The translations under genes were made by a program, and so were the position numbers. The notes beneath the pieces are model-generated. The model had not been told where the DNA came from. It worked only from the letters and a program-made list of their open reading frames with translations, and did no database searches. A stretch of DNA of 64,000 nucleotides from RGIG7179 sp051893555 (lineage in GTDB: Bacteria > Bacillota > Clostridia > Peptostreptococcales > Anaerovoracaceae). This document shows positions 61,245 to 64,000 of the stretch, piece by piece. Location of the stretch: assembly GCA_051893555.1 (NCBI GenBank), contig JBJFHL010000011.1:8245-72244 (forward strand), read 5' to 3'. Numbering within the stretch: position 1 is the first letter of the stretch; each line of letters starts with the position of its first letter.

Positions 61245-61895
61245 ATGGTAACCATTGACCAGTTAAAATTCGATGAAAAGGGACTGATCCCCGCCGTGGT
61301 TGTGGATTTTGAGACGAAAAAAGTCCTGACCCTGGCATATATGAACGAAGAAAGTCTGAAGATTTCCATGGAGAAGGGTCTCACCTGCTTCTGGAGCCGT
61401 TCCCGTCAGGAACTGTGGCTGAAGGGCGATACCTCCGGCAACTATCAGCACATCTACAGCATCACCGCAGACTGTGACCGGGATGCGCTGGTGGTCACCG
61501 TCATGAAGGACGGCCCTGCCTGCCACCTGGGCACCGACTCCTGCTTCAACGACCTGGTATACCTGAATCCGGAAAACGCCGGCTTCACCATGGAAGGTCT
61601 CATGGAACTCATCGAGGGCCGCCGCACAGAAAAGAAGGAAGGCTCCTACACCACCTACCTGTTTGAAAAAGGCCTGGACAAGATCCTGAAAAAGGTGGGT
61701 GAAGAATCCACCGAGGTCATCATTGCTGCCAAGGCGGAAGACAAGGCGGAAACCATCTACGAGATCTCCGATCTGGTCTATCATGTGATGGTGCTGATGA
61801 TCCAGATGGGTATCAGCCTGGACGATATCAAATCGGAACTGGCTTCCCGCCATGTCATCGATCACAAGGTGAAACAGGAGAAAATGACGAAATGA
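61245..61895 (+). CDS. hisIE: Bifunctional phosphoribosyl-AMP cyclohydrolase / -ATP pyrophosphohydrolase
   Basis: This 216-residue fusion does steps 2 and 3 of the pathway. The HisI half (about 1-110) has GLTCFWSRSRQELWLKGDTS, the zinc and Mg site DCDRDALVVTV, and GPACHLGTDSCF. The HisE half (about 120-216) has the metal helix KKVGEESTEVIIAAK and ISDLVYHVMVLM. AAGGAG precedes the ATG. It overlaps the next gene by 4 bases. Confidence 0.97.
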   Translation: MVTIDQLKFDEKGLIPAVVVDFETKKVLTLAYMNEESLKISMEKGLTCFWSRSRQELWLKGDTSGNYQHIYSITADCDRDALVVTVMKDGPACHLGTDSCFNDLVYLNPENAGFTMEGLMELIEGRRTEKKEGSYTTYLFEKGLDKILKKVGEESTEVIIAAKAEDKAETIYEISDLVYHVMVLMIQMGISLDDIKSELASRHVIDHKVKQEKMTK

Positions 61896-62890
61896 TGAAG
61901 AGCAATCTGCATACCCATACTGTCTGGTGCGACGGAAAAAATACGACGGAAGAAATGGTTCGTTCGGCTATCGAATCCGGTTTCAATGTGCTGGGATTCT
62001 CCGGTCACAGCTATACGTCCTTCGACGAAAGCTACTGCATGAGCCGGGAAAATACGGAAATCTACCGGCAGGAGATCCGGCGGCTGGCTGACGTGTACCG
62101 GGACCAGATCCAGGTTTTCTGCGGCATCGAGCAGGATCTCTTCGCCGATGATCCGGTGACAATACGGACGGCTGCCAAAGGCACGCCAGCTTCTGGCAAA
62201 GATTTTCCTGACGAGGCGGCGGCTTACGATTACGCTATCGGCTCGGTCCACGCCGTATTCAAAGAGTGCAGCCGCAGCCAGCTGGAAGCCATCCGCAGTG
62301 AAGGTTACCCTTCCGGGGTGATTCTGGCAGAGGGTGCGAGTCGGTGCGGCGTCTACTATTACGTGGACTGGGAAAAGGAAACCCTGCGCTGGGCCATTAA
62401 TCGGCTCTACGACGGCGACAGCCTGGCGCTGGCGGAAGACTATTTCGATTCCGTCGCCCAGTTTGCCGACGATCCTGCCTGCCAGATCGTCGGACACTTC
62501 GATCTGCTGACCAAGTTTGAGGAACAGGTTTCGGAAAACGGCAATGGAGTCGGCGTGGACGGCGGCCTGGAACCGCTGTTTGATACCCGACACCCCCGTT
62601 ATCAGGAAGCTGCCGGAAACGCAATTTTTGCACTGACCGGTGCCAACAAGATTTTCGAGATCAATACCGGTGCCATGGCCAAAGGCTACCGTACCGATCT
62701 CTATCCAGGCGGCCGCCTGCTGGAGCTGATCCTGCAGGCCGGCGGCCGGATCACCGTCAACAGCGACTGCCACGCCGCCGGGAAGCTGGATTACGGCTTT
62801 GCGGAAGCCTTTGATCTGGCCCGCAGCATCGGTTTCACCGAATACTGGGTACTTGGGCCGGACGGCGTCTGGACGGCCCAGGCGCTGTAA
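61892..62890 (+). CDS. PHP-family histidinol phosphatase
   Basis: This 332-residue protein has the PHP metal motif NLHTHTVWCDGKNT at the N-terminus, GFSGHSYTSF, CGIEQDLF, YDYAIGSVHAVF and the late TVNSDCHAAGKLDYGF. PHP-type HisK enzymes dephosphorylate histidinol phosphate. As the last gene of the operon, overlapping hisIE by 4 bases, it fills the step missing from the single-function HisB. The terminator follows about 50 bases later. Confidence 0.9.
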   Translation: MMKSNLHTHTVWCDGKNTTEEMVRSAIESGFNVLGFSGHSYTSFDESYCMSRENTEIYRQEIRRLADVYRDQIQVFCGIEQDLFADDPVTIRTAAKGTPASGKDFPDEAAAYDYAIGSVHAVFKECSRSQLEAIRSEGYPSGVILAEGASRCGVYYYVDWEKETLRWAINRLYDGDSLALAEDYFDSVAQFADDPACQIVGHFDLLTKFEEQVSENGNGVGVDGGLEPLFDTRHPRYQEAAGNAIFALTGANKIFEINTGAMAKGYRTDLYPGGRLLELILQAGGRITVNSDCHAAGKLDYGFAEAFDLARSIGFTEYWVLGPDGVWTAQAL

Positions 62891-62936
62891 ACGTTTCTGT
62901 CACTGTAAGGCGATTTTTTCATTGCGGTTTTCTGAA

Positions 62937-62979
62937 AAGGCCGAAAAGTTTTCCAAAAGAAAACTTTTCGGCCTTTTTT
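62937..62979 (+). terminator. Terminator of the histidine operon
   Basis: GGCCGAAAAGTTTTC (62939-62953) pairs perfectly with GAAAACTTTTCGGCC (62959-62973) and is followed by six T. Confidence 0.92.
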
Positions 62980-63122
62980 GAAAACTTTTTCTTTTATGCA
63001 CTGAAATGCATTCTGAAATCTGTATTTTTATTCCAATATATCCAGAACGTTCCTACTCTCCTCCTTCCTCTCAACTCCGTTTCCAGCCTCAGTCGCCAAA
63101 AATCCTGCTCTGCTGCTGTCCC

Positions 63123-63182
63123 GGTTTTCCGAAACAGCCTGAAAGTTTTCTAAAAGAAAACTTTTGCCCGTTTTTTGAAAAC
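63123..63182 (+). repeat. Degenerate second copy of the his terminator element
   Basis: It matches 62927-62985 over about 60 bases. The core AAAGTTTTC-TAAAA-GAAAACTTT is kept, but the outer stem GGCC/GGCC is broken. It is followed by TTTTTT and GAAAAC as in the first copy. Confidence 0.7.
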
Positions 63183-63302
63183 GCCTGGCAGAGTTCCTCT
63201 CGCAGAGGTTTTCCTTCTTCCATTTTCATTGCATAATACTGTATAAAACGCTGCGAAATATTGGATACTTCTCAGAATCGCACCGATGTGACCGGAAGTG
63301 TC

Positions 63303-63331
63303 GTGACTTTTTCCGGGCTTTTCTGTATAAT
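63303..63331 (+). promoter_or_regulatory. Promoter of the second XRE gene
   Basis: GTGACT (63303-63308), 17 bases, TATAAT (63326-63331), about 42 bases before the ATG. Confidence 0.6.
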
Positions 63332-63373
63332 ACAGTTAACCACAAGAGAAAAAGCAGGGGGAAAAGAAGTTCT

Positions 63374-63967
63374 ATGTTTAAAGATAAGATTAAAAAGCTG
63401 CGGGAAACACACAATCTCACCCAGGAGGAACTGGCGAAAAAAGTTATGGTATCGCGAACCGCCGTATCAAAATGGGAAACCGGAAAGGGGTATCCAAGTT
63501 TAGACACCTTAAAGGAAATCTCACTTCTTTTTGGTATCAGTATTGATGAACTGATTTCTGATACCGATATCGGTGACAAACGCCGCCTGGACCGGCAGAA
63601 GCGGCAGGAATCCATTCTCAAGGTTATTGTAGTTCTTCTTATTCTTTCACTGACACTCGGATGGTTCTTTTTCAAAAAAACAGAAGTCATGCGCTATACC
63701 GCAGATGAAGCCATGTTGTATGGGTTTAAGGGAATTTCCCATGATCTGGACTGTGCGTCCAGGCAGCTCATCGCGCTGAGAGGAAACGGATACCTGGAGA
63801 AGGAGGATTTTGCGAGGCTATGCAGGGATCTGGAACTGGACATGTTTTATTCGGTAGAAGCCATCGCCTCCTTCGACTATGGTGTGTGTGAAGGATATAA
63901 TGACTATGATATTTTCACATTTTACTGTTATTTCCGTGATCTGGCTGTTGTTGACGAATTGATTTGA
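63374..63967 (+). CDS. XRE-family DNA-binding protein with one membrane segment
   Basis: This 197-residue protein has a Cro/CI-type helix-turn-helix (about 5-60), including LTQEELAKKVMVSRTAVSKW. A basic linker, one hydrophobic segment (about 82-98) and a C-terminal domain of about 100 residues with no known motif follow. It resembles the regulator at 1219-2247 in its first part only. GGGGGAAAAGAAG precedes the ATG. It stands alone at the right end of the window. The signal and targets are unknown. Confidence 0.8.
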   Translation: MFKDKIKKLRETHNLTQEELAKKVMVSRTAVSKWETGKGYPSLDTLKEISLLFGISIDELISDTDIGDKRRLDRQKRQESILKVIVVLLILSLTLGWFFFKKTEVMRYTADEAMLYGFKGISHDLDCASRQLIALRGNGYLEKEDFARLCRDLELDMFYSVEAIASFDYGVCEGYNDYDIFTFYCYFRDLAVVDELI

Positions 63968-64000
63968 CACCACAATGCTCTGCTTGCATGTCATGAATTT

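Larger units (their letters stand above)
62891..63373. other. Gene-free region with two related hairpin repeats
   Basis: No convincing gene is seen. It contains the his terminator, a second, degenerate copy of that hairpin (63123-63182) and the promoter of the XRE gene. The middle (62990-63110) is featureless to the eye. Confidence 0.6.

Overview
The window looks like a chromosome segment of a low-to-mid GC Gram-positive anaerobe of the Clostridia (Bacillota). Evidence: a PolC-type replicase, the gene order pyrH-frr-uppS-cdsA-dxr-rseP-ispG-polC, the short HisG that needs HisZ, a SipW/TasA secretion locus, a sortase-type anchor, strong GGAGG ribosome sites and extended -10 promoters. No outer-membrane genes are seen. 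The family cannot be fixed from the sequence alone.

Layout. 1-8.8 kb: the start of a CobW-type GTPase, a Bfd-like [2Fe-2S] protein with ferritin, an XRE membrane regulator, a nitroreductase, a TPR/DUF4037/DUF4125 cassette, a Suv3-like RNA helicase and a GNAT acetyltransferase. 8.8-9.1 kb: an AT-rich stretch bounded by 15-bp inverted repeats. 9.1-10.5 kb: a dicarboxylate-type symporter. 10.5-22.3 kb: a long minus-strand operon for UMP kinase, ribosome recycling, lipid carrier, CDP-diglyceride and MEP isoprenoid synthesis, site-2 protease, PolC and a CbbX/SpoVK-type AAA+ ATPase. This PolC has no 3'-5' exonuclease domain.

22.4-32.3 kb: a surface-fibre locus more AT-rich than its surroundings. 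It holds a SipW-type signal peptidase, five secreted proteins with SipW-type signal peptides (TasA/CalY-like), a 1477-residue secreted repeat protein and a sortase-anchored protein. 32.3-34.0 kb: an Rpn-type nuclease gene and a truncated duplicate of its 3' half. 34-40.8 kb: a B3/B4 protein, AEC transporter, ABC exporter, RidA, a MATE transporter and a DapF-shikimate kinase fusion.

41-49.5 kb: an amino-acid and peptide utilisation cluster. It has two unusual peptidases (M55 and P1) and an APC permease, each unit behind a textbook sigma-54 promoter, with a sigma-54 activator gene between them. An Asp/Glu racemase, an Lrp regulator and an aminotransferase follow. 49.5-54.1 kb: TrmO, a second MATE transporter, SstT and a TIGR01906 membrane protein. 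54.2-62.9 kb: a complete histidine operon hisZGDCBHAF-hisIE-PHP phosphatase, tightly overlapped and ended by a strong terminator. The window ends with a second XRE membrane protein. No rRNA, tRNA or CRISPR array was seen.
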